DNA of 64,000 nucleotides. It comes from JAEVLT01 sp050496765. GTDB lineage: Bacteria > Bacillota > Bacilli > Bacillales > Cytobacillaceae. The notes beneath the pieces were generated by a model. That model made no database searches. It worked only from the letters and a program-made list of their open reading frames with translations, and was not told the origin of the DNA. The DNA lies in NCBI RefSeq assembly GCF_050496765.1, contig NZ_JBNWEO010000007.1, positions 1 through 64,000 of the forward strand. The letters run 5' to 3'. Below, piece by piece: positions 55,492 through 63,412 of this stretch (positions are counted from its first letter, which is position 1; every line of letters begins with the position of its first letter). Both the position numbers and the translations under genes were made by a program.

Positions 55492-56718
55492 TCACGTTCG
55501 GTATGACGCGTTTATTTTGACGTAATCGTATGTTAGGTCGCAGCCCCACGCTGCGGCATCGTTATTCCCTTGGTTTACTTCTACCGTAATGTGAACATCT
55601 TCCTGCTCCAAATAAGCTTTGACCTCTTCTTCGATAAACGAACAAGGCAAACCTTTTTCAAATACTGGAAAATCACCAATCGAGACACTGATAGCATTCG
55701 GATTGACTGGTACACCGCTATAACCGATCGCACAAACAATTCTTCCCCAGTTCGGATCCGTTCCGTAAATAGCTGTTTTTACGAGATTAGAAGAAATAAT
55801 CGCCTTGCCCAGTGCTCTTGCATCCTCTATGCTTGCGGCGCCCTTCACTTGAACTTCGATTAATTTTGTTGCCCCTTCGCCATCGCGGGCGATTTTTTTC
55901 GCAAGAGCTTCACAAACCAGCTTGAAGCCATCCATAAACAGCGGCCAATCCGGATGATCCTGTGTCAATTTTTCGTTTCCAGCGAGGCCATTTGCCATCA
56001 CAAGCACCATGTCATTCGTGCTTGTATCCCCATCAACGGTGATCATATTAAATGTTTGGTTTGTCGTTTCTTTTAGGACAAATGATAAGTCTTCGTGATC
56101 AATATGGGCATCTGTTGTGACAAAGCCAAGCATTGTTGCCATGGTTGGATGAATCATTCCGGAACCTTTAGCCGCCCCACCGATGCTGACCGTTTTGCCG
56201 TTAATCGTTAGCTGTACGGCAACATGTTTCACATCCGTGTCCGTTGTTAAAATGGCGTGTTCGAAATTGCTAACATCCTCATGCTGAAGCTCGAGAATTT
56301 CGCCGATTCCAGCTTGGATTTTCTCGATTGGTAATGGTTCGCCAATCACTCCAGTCGATGTGACGGCAACAAGATGTTCCGGTATGCCAAGTTTTTTGGC
56401 AAATTCGCTTTGCATCGTTTTCGCATCATTGATTCCTTGTTCGCCTGTGCAGGCATTGGCATTTCCGGAATTAACGAGAATCGCCTGTACCTTATGTTCT
56501 TTTGCGAGACTCTCTTGGGTAACAACAAGCGGTGCGGCTTGAAAAACATTTGTCGTATAGACGCCAGCAACAGCGGCAGGCACTTCTGATAAAATATAGC
56601 CCAAGTCAAGTTTGTTTTGCTTTATACCACAGTGCATTCCCCCTGCGATAAAACCTTTTGGCAATGTAACATTCCCATCTTCAAGAATGACAATTTTTTT
56701 ATTTGAAATGGCTGGCAT
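55492..56718 (-). CDS. argJ: Ornithine acetyltransferase / N-acetylglutamate synthase
   Basis: It moves the acetyl group from N-acetylornithine to glutamate; bifunctional members also use acetyl-CoA. 408 residues. The self-cleavage site lies in HPTMATMLGFVTTD, between Ala and the nucleophilic Thr. The oxyanion region STGVIGEPLP and the C-terminal GNNDAAAWGCDLTYDYVKIN are present. ATG 56718 or the preceding in-frame TTG 56721 both follow GGAGGAAGA; spacing favours the TTG slightly. Confidence 0.95.
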   Translation of the reverse strand: MPAISNKKIVILEDGNVTLPKGFIAGGMHCGIKQNKLDLGYILSEVPAAVAGVYTTNVFQAAPLVVTQESLAKEHKVQAILVNSGNANACTGEQGINDAKTMQSEFAKKLGIPEHLVAVTSTGVIGEPLPIEKIQAGIGEILELQHEDVSNFEHAILTTDTDVKHVAVQLTINGKTVSIGGAAKGSGMIHPTMATMLGFVTTDAHIDHEDLSFVLKETTNQTFNMITVDGDTSTNDMVLVMANGLAGNEKLTQDHPDWPLFMDGFKLVCEALAKKIARDGEGATKLIEVQVKGAASIEDARALGKAIISSNLVKTAIYGTDPNWGRIVCAIGYSGVPVNPNAISVSIGDFPVFEKGLPCSFIEEEVKAYLEQEDVHITVEVNQGNNDAAAWGCDLTYDYVKINASYRT

Positions 56719-56769
56719 CAATACAGTCTTCCTCCTTCATCTTGGTGAACCGGTTTTTCAACCTTTTTT

Positions 56770-56842
56770 CTATGGATACATTGGAATACCGGCAAGACTA
56801 ATCTTGCTTCGTTTTTTATGGATACATCGGAATATCGGTAAG
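56770..56842. repeat. Duplicated 3' end of argC
   Basis: The last 27 bases of argC (encoding LTDIPMYP and the stop, 56816-56842) are repeated 46 bp downstream at 56770-56796 as LAGIPMYP plus a stop, with four substitutions. The second copy is outside the gene. Confidence 0.75.
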
Positions 56843-57853
56843 ACCTGTTGCCTCATCCCAGCCATTCAGCAAATTCGCATTTTGAATCGCCTGACCCGAT
56901 GCCCCTTTTACCAAGTTATCAATAACAGAAATGATCGTGAGCCGCTTCGTTCTTTGATCAACATGTAAGCCGATATCGCAGTAATTGCTGCCCCAAACCT
57001 CTTTCGTTGCTGGCATATTGCCCTCTTTGCGAATGCGGACAAACGGTTTATTTTTATAAAAATTTTCGTATAGGGCAATCATTTCAGCCGTGGATACTGA
57101 TTCCGACAAGTTGGCATAAATCGTCGCCATGATTCCCCTTGTCATCGGGACAAGGTGGGTGGTAAACGTTACGGTCATTTCCTTGCCGCTCTCGTCTTGT
57201 AAAATTTGTTCGATTTCCGGTATATGCTGATGGGCACCCATTTTATATGCCCGCAAATTTTCATTGATTTCGGCATAATGGCTTGTTAGGGTGAGCCCTC
57301 TGCCTGCACCGGATACACCGGATTTTGCATCAATGATGATTGACTTGTTATCAATTAAGTTTGTTTTTATAACTGGAATCAAACCGAGCAATGAAGCTGT
57401 CGGGTAACAGCCCGGATTGGCAATTAATGATGCTCGCTTAATTTGATCTGGATAAATTTCACTTAGCCCATAGGTGGCCATTTCCAAAACGGCTGAATCC
57501 GCCGGTGAATGTTTATACCATTTTTCGTATTCCGCTTGCGAATGGAGTCTCAAGTCGCCGGAAAGATCGATGCACTTCAACCCTTTGTCAATCAGCTGCG
57601 GCACAAGGTTTTTGCTGATCCCCGATGGTGTCGCCAGAAAGACGATTTCATTTTTTTCAGCAATGGCTGCCGGGTCGAATGCTTCCAGCGGCTGCTCAAT
57701 TATTTCGGACAGGTGGGGATAGACATCTTTAAAACTCTCTCCAGCCTGTGAATTTGAAACAACTGTGCCAACTTCAAGAATCGGATGTTTATGGAGTAGC
57801 CGTACCAATTCAATGGATCCATACCCCGTTCCGCCAATAATCGCTGCTTTCAC
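56816..57853 (-). CDS. argC: N-acetyl-gamma-glutamyl-phosphate reductase
   Basis: It reduces N-acetylglutamyl phosphate to the semialdehyde. 345 residues. NADP motif AIIGGTGYGSIELVR, catalytic Cys in IANPGCYPTASLLG, His in KMGAHQHIPEIEQIL. I choose GTG 57853, where GGGAG is nine bases upstream and the N-terminus (MKAAIIGGTG) matches the family; ATG 57862 and 57871 would add unusual residues. First gene of argC-J-B-D-carA-carB-argF, behind ARG boxes and a cre site. Confidence 0.95.
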   Translation of the reverse strand: MKAAIIGGTGYGSIELVRLLHKHPILEVGTVVSNSQAGESFKDVYPHLSEIIEQPLEAFDPAAIAEKNEIVFLATPSGISKNLVPQLIDKGLKCIDLSGDLRLHSQAEYEKWYKHSPADSAVLEMATYGLSEIYPDQIKRASLIANPGCYPTASLLGLIPVIKTNLIDNKSIIIDAKSGVSGAGRGLTLTSHYAEINENLRAYKMGAHQHIPEIEQILQDESGKEMTVTFTTHLVPMTRGIMATIYANLSESVSTAEMIALYENFYKNKPFVRIRKEGNMPATKEVWGSNYCDIGLHVDQRTKRLTIISVIDNLVKGASGQAIQNANLLNGWDEATGLTDIPMYP

Positions 57854-57882
57854 TTTCTTCATCTCCCACATATCCTTCTTAT

Positions 57883-57917
57883 TGAATTATTATACTGTCT
57901 ATTCAATATTTATACAA
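57883..57917 (-). promoter_or_regulatory. arg operon promoter overlapped by two ARG boxes
   Basis: TTGTAT (57917-57912), a 17-bp spacer and TATAAT (57894-57889). ARG-box-like 14-mers TGTATAAATATTGA (57916-57903) and AGTATAATAATTCA (57896-57883), each 12 of 14 to TGAATWWWWATTCA, cover the -35 and -10 with a 20-bp offset. AhrC/ArgR binding would block polymerase. Confidence 0.75.
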
Positions 57918-57969
57918 TCATTTTATTACCCAATTTTCGATTATTGTGGAAAGTTGTTAATATTCACTG

Positions 57970-57983
57970 TGTAAACGTTTTCA
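57970..57983. promoter_or_regulatory. cre site upstream of the arg operon
   Basis: TGTAAACGTTTTCA matches the CcpA consensus TGWAANCGNTNWCA at every position. It lies about 55-70 bp upstream of the -35 element, a position more often linked to CcpA activation than repression. Confidence 0.65.
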
Positions 57984-59159
57984 ATTTGATTTGATTGGAT
58001 ATGCAAAAACTATACAGGTTTTCCGCGGTTTGTATGGATTTTAAGCTTGATAAGGAGGTTTTTCATTTCAAAAAAATAGATACCGTTCCAGTTTGATTTG
58101 TATGGAATCAATCTTAAATTTTGGATTTTTGAATAATCGTAAATTTTTGTCTTGTATTTTGTTTGTATGGGTGATGGATTTTGAAAAGGGTGGATCTGTG
58201 GTCCGTGGGAATTGTGGTTCGCGGGAATTGTTCCGATATCCACGGATTTTGGTCTTTTATCCGCGGGTTTTGGTCTTTTATCCGCGGGTTTTCGACTTTT
58301 ATCCGCGGGTTTTCGACTTTTATCCGCGAAATCCCACCTTTTATCCGTATTTGTCACTTTTCGGACAAATCTACCTGCTGGCGTGGCAGCTGCCCCACTC
58401 GTATCCGCGGAAATTCTGCTTTTATCCGCGAAACTTGTCCAGGTATCCGCGGACTTTTTACTTTTATCCGCGGGTTTTTGCCTTGTATCCGCGGAATCCC
58501 ACCTTTTATCCGTATTTGTCACTTTTCGGACAAATCTACCTGCTGGCGTGGCAGCTGCCCCACTCGTATCCGCGGAAATTCTGCTTTTATCCGCGAAACT
58601 TGTCCAGGTATCCGCGGATTTTTTACTTTTATCCGCGGGTTTTCGCCTTGTATCCGCGGAATTCCACCTTTTATCCGTATTTGTCACTTTTCGGACAAAT
58701 CTACCTGCTGGCGTGGCAACTGTCCCACTCGTATCCGCGGAAATTCTGCTTTTATCCGCGAAACTTGTCCAGGTATCCACGGATTTTTTACTTTTATCCG
58801 CGGGTTTTCGACTTGTATCCGCGGAATTCCACCTTTTATCCGTATTTGTCACTTTTCGGACAAATCTACCATCTAGTGTGTCAGCAAAACCATACTTTTC
58901 CCCCTGTATACTTAAAAACAAGTATCCCTAAATACGGAGATATCTACTAATTTGAACGAAATTATTTTATTAGGTTTAATCATTTGGCCAATCTAATTGC
59001 TATAATAGTAATGAACAGTTTTATCGTGTTAATCAAAAAAAGATTTTATCCGCAGCGGATCAGGAAAGCCTGTGGACAGTTCATACTTTGTTCAAACCAT
59101 TTTGACAAAATAGTGAAACTCTGAATAAATCCCCCTTTTTATTGGATTAATTTGCTATA
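57984..59159. other. Gene-free region with repeats
   Basis: About 1.2 kb without a convincing gene. The centre is the GCGGATAA-type repeat block (58237-58870). Long open frames on four of six frames arise because the 165-bp repeat period is divisible by three; none has a ribosome-binding site. A short perfect inverted repeat ATCCGC-A-GCGGAT lies near 59047, and the rest is AT-rich. Confidence 0.6.
58237..58870. repeat. GCGGATAA repeat block with 165-bp period
   Basis: The core TTATCCGCGG (or TATCCGCGA) recurs every 17-25 bp on the + strand. Superimposed is a longer unit: ACCTTTTATCCGTATTTGTC occurs at 58336, 58501, 58666 and 58831, exactly 165 bp apart. Units include the non-core segment CTACCTGCTGGCGTGGCA and differ by a few substitutions. 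CCGCGG palindromes abound. The whole block lies between the arg promoter and a DoxX gene. Confidence 0.9.
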
Positions 59160-59189
59160 TTGACAGTGTACTTAATATATCATTATAAA
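59160..59189 (+). promoter_or_regulatory. Promoter of the DoxX gene
   Basis: TTGACA (59160-59165), an 18-bp spacer and TATAAA (59184-59189), 24 bp before the start codon. Confidence 0.7.
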
Positions 59190-59212
59190 AAATTTAAAAA
59201 GGAGTGAGTTTC

Positions 59213-59719
59213 ATGGTTAAATGGTTGAGAGAAAATACGATCGCTTCAGGGATTTTAGCACTTCTACGTCTGTACTTAGGCTACGAGTGGCTGACAGCAG
59301 GATTTCACAAAATCACCGGTGGATTCGATGCTTCAGGCTTTCTAAAAGGCGCCGTTGCCAATCCGGTAAAAGGCCCGGATGGCAGTATTGTTTATAGCAC
59401 GTATGTTGGTTTCTTAAAAAGCTTTGCACTTCCAAACTCCGGTATTTTTAACGTACTTGTGCCTTGGGGAGAATTTTTAGTTGGATTAGGCCTTATCTTA
59501 GGATGCTTAACGACTGCAGCAATGTTTTTCGCACTGGTAATGAACTTCTCTTATGTTATGGCTGGTACAGTTTCTTCCAACCCATGGGACATCTTGATTG
59601 GAATGTTCATCGTATTTGCCGGATACAATGCTGGAAAATTCGGTTTAGACCGCTGGGTGATCCCTTATATCCGCAAAACTGTATTTAAACAGGATGAATC
59701 AATAAAACAAGGCGCGTAG
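59213..59719 (+). CDS. DoxX-family membrane protein
   Basis: A 168-residue protein with four predicted TM helices: IASGILALLRLYLGYEWLTA, then FNVLVPWGEFLVGLGLILG, TAAMFFALVMNFSYVMAGTV and DILIGMFIVFAGYNAGKFGL. The GYEWLTAGFHKI segment after helix 1 and the GEFLVGLGLI helix are typical of DoxX/DoxD proteins. Start at 59213 with AAGGAGTG upstream. Family members are associated with redox or thiosulfate metabolism, but the role in bacilli is unclear. Monocistronic with promoter and terminator. Confidence 0.82.
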   Translation: MVKWLRENTIASGILALLRLYLGYEWLTAGFHKITGGFDASGFLKGAVANPVKGPDGSIVYSTYVGFLKSFALPNSGIFNVLVPWGEFLVGLGLILGCLTTAAMFFALVMNFSYVMAGTVSSNPWDILIGMFIVFAGYNAGKFGLDRWVIPYIRKTVFKQDESIKQGA

Positions 59720-59737
59720 CTTATAATCAAATAAAAT

Positions 59738-59786
59738 AAAAAGCGTCTCTGCTCTAAGTTGAACTTGAAGCCGAGGCGCTTTTTTA
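59738..59786 (+). terminator. Terminator of the DoxX gene
   Basis: AAAAAGCGTCTC pairs with GAGGCGCTTTTT around a 23-base loop. It also lies just after the stop of the minus-strand small gene and may serve both. Confidence 0.75.
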
Positions 59787-59787
59787 T

Positions 59788-60015
59788 TTAAAATAATTCA
59801 TCCTTCTCTCCTTTTAATGCCACTCTGTTTTCAATCCAATTTCCAACTTGTGTAAGAATTGCGAATACAAAAAAGAAATTCATTGCCCAAACGTTAATAA
59901 ATGGAGCAATTCCACCAAATTCAATCGTTCCCATTCCTTTAAGCTGCATAACGATCACCGATTCAATATACAGTAGAATAAAACCAAGCACCCCTGACAA
60001 AGCCATACGAATCAT
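59788..60015 (-). CDS. Small membrane protein, unknown
   Basis: A 75-residue protein with two TM helices (MALSGVLGFILLYIESVIVM and INVWAMNFFFVFAILTQVGN) and a charged C-terminus (ALKGEKDELF). I start at ATG 60015, with AAAGGGG nine bases upstream. I do not recognise the family; possibilities include a small component of envelope stress or transport. Single gene convergent with the DoxX gene. Confidence 0.6.
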   Translation of the reverse strand: MIRMALSGVLGFILLYIESVIVMQLKGMGTIEFGGIAPFINVWAMNFFFVFAILTQVGNWIENRVALKGEKDELF

Positions 60016-60225
60016 CCCATTGTTCCCCTTTCGTTTCTTAATTTTTGACGTTTTTGTGACAGCTTTAATACACATTATAGTACGAAAAATGGAAAAAATA
60101 AAATCCAAAGACCTAAATTTTCAGTTTTTTTCAAACTGATTTTGGTACATTCTTATTTTGGCTTAACTTATCCTATTTTAGTTGTTACAATGATAAAAAA
60201 AGATACAGAAATCGGAGTGAACGAA

Positions 60226-60480
60226 ATGAGTGTTCATCAAGCGATCACAAACCATGTCAATAAGCAAAATAAACGGATAAACGAATTTATCGCCCTTGAT
60301 CAACAGCGGGAGCTTTATATTGAAGAAGCCGTTCAACGATGCAAGGAGGGCAAAGCTTTTTCAACCGAGAAAATTAACGAAGTGACGAAGCAAATAAATG
60401 AACTTGCCAAACTAGGAATTGTTCCCAGTCGTAAACTTGTAACACCTGAAATGGTTCGGGAATATGTGGAGAGGAAATAA
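60226..60480 (+). CDS. DUF2533-like small helical protein
   Basis: An 84-residue protein, MSVHQAITNHVNKQNKRINE, then FIALDQQRELYIEEAVQRCK and TKQINELAKLGIVPSRKLVT. The LDxQRExxIEEA and INELAKxGIVPxRKLVT patterns recall the YpbS/DUF2533 family of bacilli. The start has CGGAGTGA upstream. It is soluble, helical, and followed by a terminator. Function unknown; the family link is from memory only. Confidence 0.6.
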   Translation: MSVHQAITNHVNKQNKRINEFIALDQQRELYIEEAVQRCKEGKAFSTEKINEVTKQINELAKLGIVPSRKLVTPEMVREYVERK

Positions 60481-60487
60481 AATACTA

Positions 60488-60529
60488 TCAAAAAAACCAG
60501 GAATCGCAAAAGCGATACCCGGTTTTTTC
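60488..60529. terminator. Bidirectional terminator
   Basis: AAAAAACC-AGG-AATCGC-AAAA-GCGAT-ACCC-GGTTTTTT, with T-runs on both strands. It serves the DUF2533-like gene and, about 75 bp beyond its stop, the ABC importer operon. Confidence 0.8.
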
Positions 60530-60601
60530 TTTAAATGATCAATTTTTATGCAGGGATAACTTTGCATGAGTTTTGGAACTTTGCAACGCACCTTTTTGGA
60601 T

Positions 60602-61330
60602 TTACAGCACTTTGCTCAAAAAGGATTTGGTTCGCTCGTGCTGGGGGTTGCTGAATAATTCATTTGGTTTGTTTTCTTCTACGATGTAGCCGCCGTCCAT
60701 GAAGATGACACGGTCGCCTACTTCCCGGGCAAAGCCCATTTCATGTGTGACAACGACCATGGTCATGCCTTCTTTTGCCAGCTGCTTCATGACTTCCAGA
60801 ACATCGCCGACCATTTCGGGATCCAACGCAGAAGTTGGCTCATCAAACAGCATGATTTTTGGCCGCATGGCGAGCGCCCTTGCGATTGCAACCCGCTGTT
60901 TTTGACCGCCGGAAAGCTCTCCCGGATAGCTTTTTGCCCGTTCGCGCAATCCTACCTTTTCAAGCAGTTCAAGCGCCGTTTTTTCTGCTTCGTCTTTTGC
61001 TTGGCCGCGAATCTTGATTGGACCTAATGTGATATTTTCTAAAACCGTCATATGCGGGAAAAGGTTGAATTGTTGAAAAACCATCCCGACCTCTTGCCGA
61101 ACTTTATTCATATTGATCTTTGGATCGGTAATATGGTGGCCATTGATGATGACTTCGCCGCCTGTGATTTCTTCAAGGCGGTTCAAACAGCGTAGAAATG
61201 TACTTTTACCCGAACCGGAAGGCCCGATGACACAAATGACTTCTTTTTCCTGAATTTCAGCATTAATGTCTTTTAACACTTCATGATCGCCATACGACTT
61301 TCTTAAGTTTCTCACTTTAATAATGCTCAT
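60602..61330 (-). CDS. glnQ: Amino-acid ABC importer ATPase (GlnQ type)
   Basis: The nucleotide-binding subunit of a polar amino-acid importer. 242 residues. Walker A GPSGSGKSTFL, Q-loop VGMVFQQFNLFPHMT, signature LSGGQKQRVAIARALA, Walker B IMLFDEPTSALDPEMV and the switch His in VVTHEMGFA. It overlaps the permease gene by four bases. The PAAT-type motifs are clear; glutamine specificity is the usual annotation for this gene order but is not proven. Confidence 0.9.
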   Translation of the reverse strand: MSIIKVRNLRKSYGDHEVLKDINAEIQEKEVICVIGPSGSGKSTFLRCLNRLEEITGGEVIINGHHITDPKINMNKVRQEVGMVFQQFNLFPHMTVLENITLGPIKIRGQAKDEAEKTALELLEKVGLRERAKSYPGELSGGQKQRVAIARALAMRPKIMLFDEPTSALDPEMVGDVLEVMKQLAKEGMTMVVVTHEMGFAREVGDRVIFMDGGYIVEENKPNELFSNPQHERTKSFLSKVL

Positions 61331-61971
61331 CGAAGTTCAAACTTCCTTTCTACAAAATTCGCAAGCAGTGACAGTAAATAAATAACGATGAAATAAATCA
61401 CACCAACAGCGAGCCAAATTTTGAAGGCCTCAAACGTAGCTGAAGCTTGAATTTGTCCTTGCTGAGTCAAATCAGCAATCCCGATAACAGATAAAAGTGA
61501 CGTATCTTTTAAGCTGATAATTGATTGATTTGTAATCGTTGGCAGCATTCTTCTAAATGCCTGCGGCAAGATCACATACCGCATCGCCTGAGAGCTCGTC
61601 AGACCGATGGAGCGGGCAGCTTCTGTTTGCCCCTTGTCAATTGATTGAATCCCTGCGCGGATAATCTCGGCAAAATAGGCACCGGCATTAATCGCAACAG
61701 TGATAATCCCAGCGGTCATATTATCTAAAGAAACAAGATGCAAGGAATTGACGCCAAAATAAATGAAAAACAATTGAACAATAAAGGGCGTTCCCCGGAT
61801 CGCATCAACGTAAACTTTGGCAATCCAGTTTAGAATTTTAATAGGCGACAAGCGAAACAGTGCCATAATTAAACCAATTAGAAAACCCAATAGGATCGCA
61901 ATAATAAAAATATAAACCGTTACTTGTAATCCTTTAAGCAGCATCGGCAAAGCCGCAGCAATAATATTCAT
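61327..61971 (-). CDS. glnP: Amino-acid ABC importer permease (GlnP type)
   Basis: A 214-residue membrane protein, four to five TM helices, of the His/Glu/Gln/Arg permease group. The N-terminal LLKGLQVTVYIFIIAILLGF and the EAA loop EAARSIGLTSSQAMRYVILP-QAFRRMLP are diagnostic. ATG 61971 has AAGGAG nine bases upstream; the open frame to 62004 is not needed. Middle gene of the operon. Confidence 0.9.
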   Translation of the reverse strand: MNIIAAALPMLLKGLQVTVYIFIIAILLGFLIGLIMALFRLSPIKILNWIAKVYVDAIRGTPFIVQLFFIYFGVNSLHLVSLDNMTAGIITVAINAGAYFAEIIRAGIQSIDKGQTEAARSIGLTSSQAMRYVILPQAFRRMLPTITNQSIISLKDTSLLSVIGIADLTQQGQIQASATFEAFKIWLAVGVIYFIVIYLLSLLANFVERKFELR

Positions 61972-62032
61972 TACGATCATCTCCTTCAAAAAGAAAGCGC
62001 GCACGATGCGCGCCTTTCACAAATTGATACCA

Positions 62033-62806
62033 TTATTTTTTTCCTAAATACGTTTGAATGATTTTGTCATAAGTTCCGTCTTTTTTCAGCTCATCAAGAC
62101 CCTTATCGATTTTTTTCAATAAATCCTGATTTTGCCCTTTCAACACGGCAATTCCGTATTTGTCGCCGTTTAGGCGGTCACCGACAATTTTCAAGCCAAG
62201 GTCTTTTTGGGCAATGGCATAGGAAATAACAGGATAGTCTTCAATCAAGGCATCAGCGTTTCCATTGGCTACTTCCTGGAACATTGCTGGGCTGTCATTA
62301 AATTGAACAACATTAATCCCTAGTTTAGCCGCATTGTCTGTTGCATATTTGGCACCAGTTGTTCCTTTTTTAACAGCTACTTTTTTGCCTTTCAAATCGT
62401 TGACAGATTTAATGGTAGTATTGTCCTTTTTGACAACAACCGTTAAACCGGCATCAAAATAAGGCTGTGAGAAATCCACGATTTTCTTTCTTTCATCGGT
62501 AATACTCATACCTGCAATGGCAACGTCAAGCTGATTTGCTTGCATGGCCGGAATAATGCCGCCAAAATCCATTGGGACTAATTGAATTTTAAATTTTTGA
62601 TTTTTGGCAATGGCATTGATTAAATCAATATCGATTCCTTTGTATTCGTCACCGACTTTAAATTCAAATGGAGGGTAAGTGGTGTCAACACCCACTTTAT
62701 AAACCTTTTCAGTTCCACCCTTATTGCCTGCCGCATTATTGTTACCACAAGCAGCGATAACAAGGGTAAAAAGTAAAATCAAACTAAATATTCCAAATTT
62801 TTTCAC
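62033..62806 (-). CDS. glnH: Amino-acid-binding lipoprotein (GlnH type)
   Basis: A 257-residue substrate-binding protein. A lipoprotein signal ends in the lipobox VIAAC, so the mature protein is anchored outside the membrane. The solute-binding family 3 pattern is clear: GVDTTYPPFEFKVGDEYKGI, then DIDLINAIAK and DVAIAGMSITDERKKIVDFS. I start at GTG 62806, with GGGAG eight bases upstream. First gene of the importer operon. An imperfect inverted repeat upstream (AATCAGGACAAAT at 62861-62873 with ATTTGTCC...TGATT at 62883-62899) could be an operator. Confidence 0.9.
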   Translation of the reverse strand: MKKFGIFSLILLFTLVIAACGNNNAAGNKGGTEKVYKVGVDTTYPPFEFKVGDEYKGIDIDLINAIAKNQKFKIQLVPMDFGGIIPAMQANQLDVAIAGMSITDERKKIVDFSQPYFDAGLTVVVKKDNTTIKSVNDLKGKKVAVKKGTTGAKYATDNAAKLGINVVQFNDSPAMFQEVANGNADALIEDYPVISYAIAQKDLGLKIVGDRLNGDKYGIAVLKGQNQDLLKKIDKGLDELKKDGTYDKIIQTYLGKK

Positions 62807-63040
62807 TTCATTCACTCCCTTTGTTCTATCTAAATACAGTTATTTATTAATATAACATAAAATCAGGACAAATCACCAGGTAATTTGTCCCTCCTGATTC
62901 ATATCCTCTTTTCAATTGACAATAATTTAAAATTCACAAAAATCATCAAAATGATTAAAAATCGGTTCTTGACCCTCATCAATTTTTTCTGACATTCGAT
63001 GGCTTAAAATAAAGCCATAAACCAAAAGGAGGCTATTCAA

Positions 63041-63262
63041 ATGGCAAAAGCAGTATTTCAATTAGAACCATTAACATGTCCATCTTGTATTAAAAAAATT
63101 GAGGCAGTTCTCAATAAAACTGAGGGTGTAACTACAGCGGTTGTTCTATACAATCTAAGTAAGGTGAAAACAGAATTTGATGAATCACAAATTGAAGCAA
63201 ACCAACTAGAAAATATGATTAAAAAATTAGGCTACGAAGTTCTATCTGCAAAAGTTTCATAG
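63041..63262 (+). CDS. HMA-domain metal chaperone (CopZ-like)
   Basis: A 73-residue ferredoxin-like HMA domain with the metal-binding pair in LTCPSCIKKIE (CxxC, residues about 13-16). The rest follows the pattern: EAVLNKTEGVTTAVVLYNLS, then EFDESQIEANQLENMIKKLG and Tyr-Glu-Val. Usual length for a Cu(I) or Zn/Cd chaperone. AAAGGAGG lies upstream. It precedes a P-type ATPase that lacks an N-terminal HMA domain, so the pair may act together. CPSC instead of the common CxHC/CGHC makes the metal uncertain. Confidence 0.75.
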   Translation: MAKAVFQLEPLTCPSCIKKIEAVLNKTEGVTTAVVLYNLSKVKTEFDESQIEANQLENMIKKLGYEVLSAKVS

Positions 63263-63412
63263 TTGCTTGCAACAAGCAAACAGTTGCAAGCAAAGAAAGC
63301 GAGCGCCCCGATACCCTATCTTATAACCAGCTCTATTTTAAATAGTTTGAAGAATGGTTGTAAGCCTTCTTTTCAATCTAAACTAAGTTTTCGATACTAA
63401 GGAGGAATGAAA

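Noticed and set aside
58010..58921. A 303-codon minus-strand open frame with ADKS repeats, and long + strand frames over the same DNA
   Set aside because: Several frames are open only because the repeat period is divisible by three. The minus frame starts at a TTG without a ribosome-binding site. I treat the block as repeat DNA.
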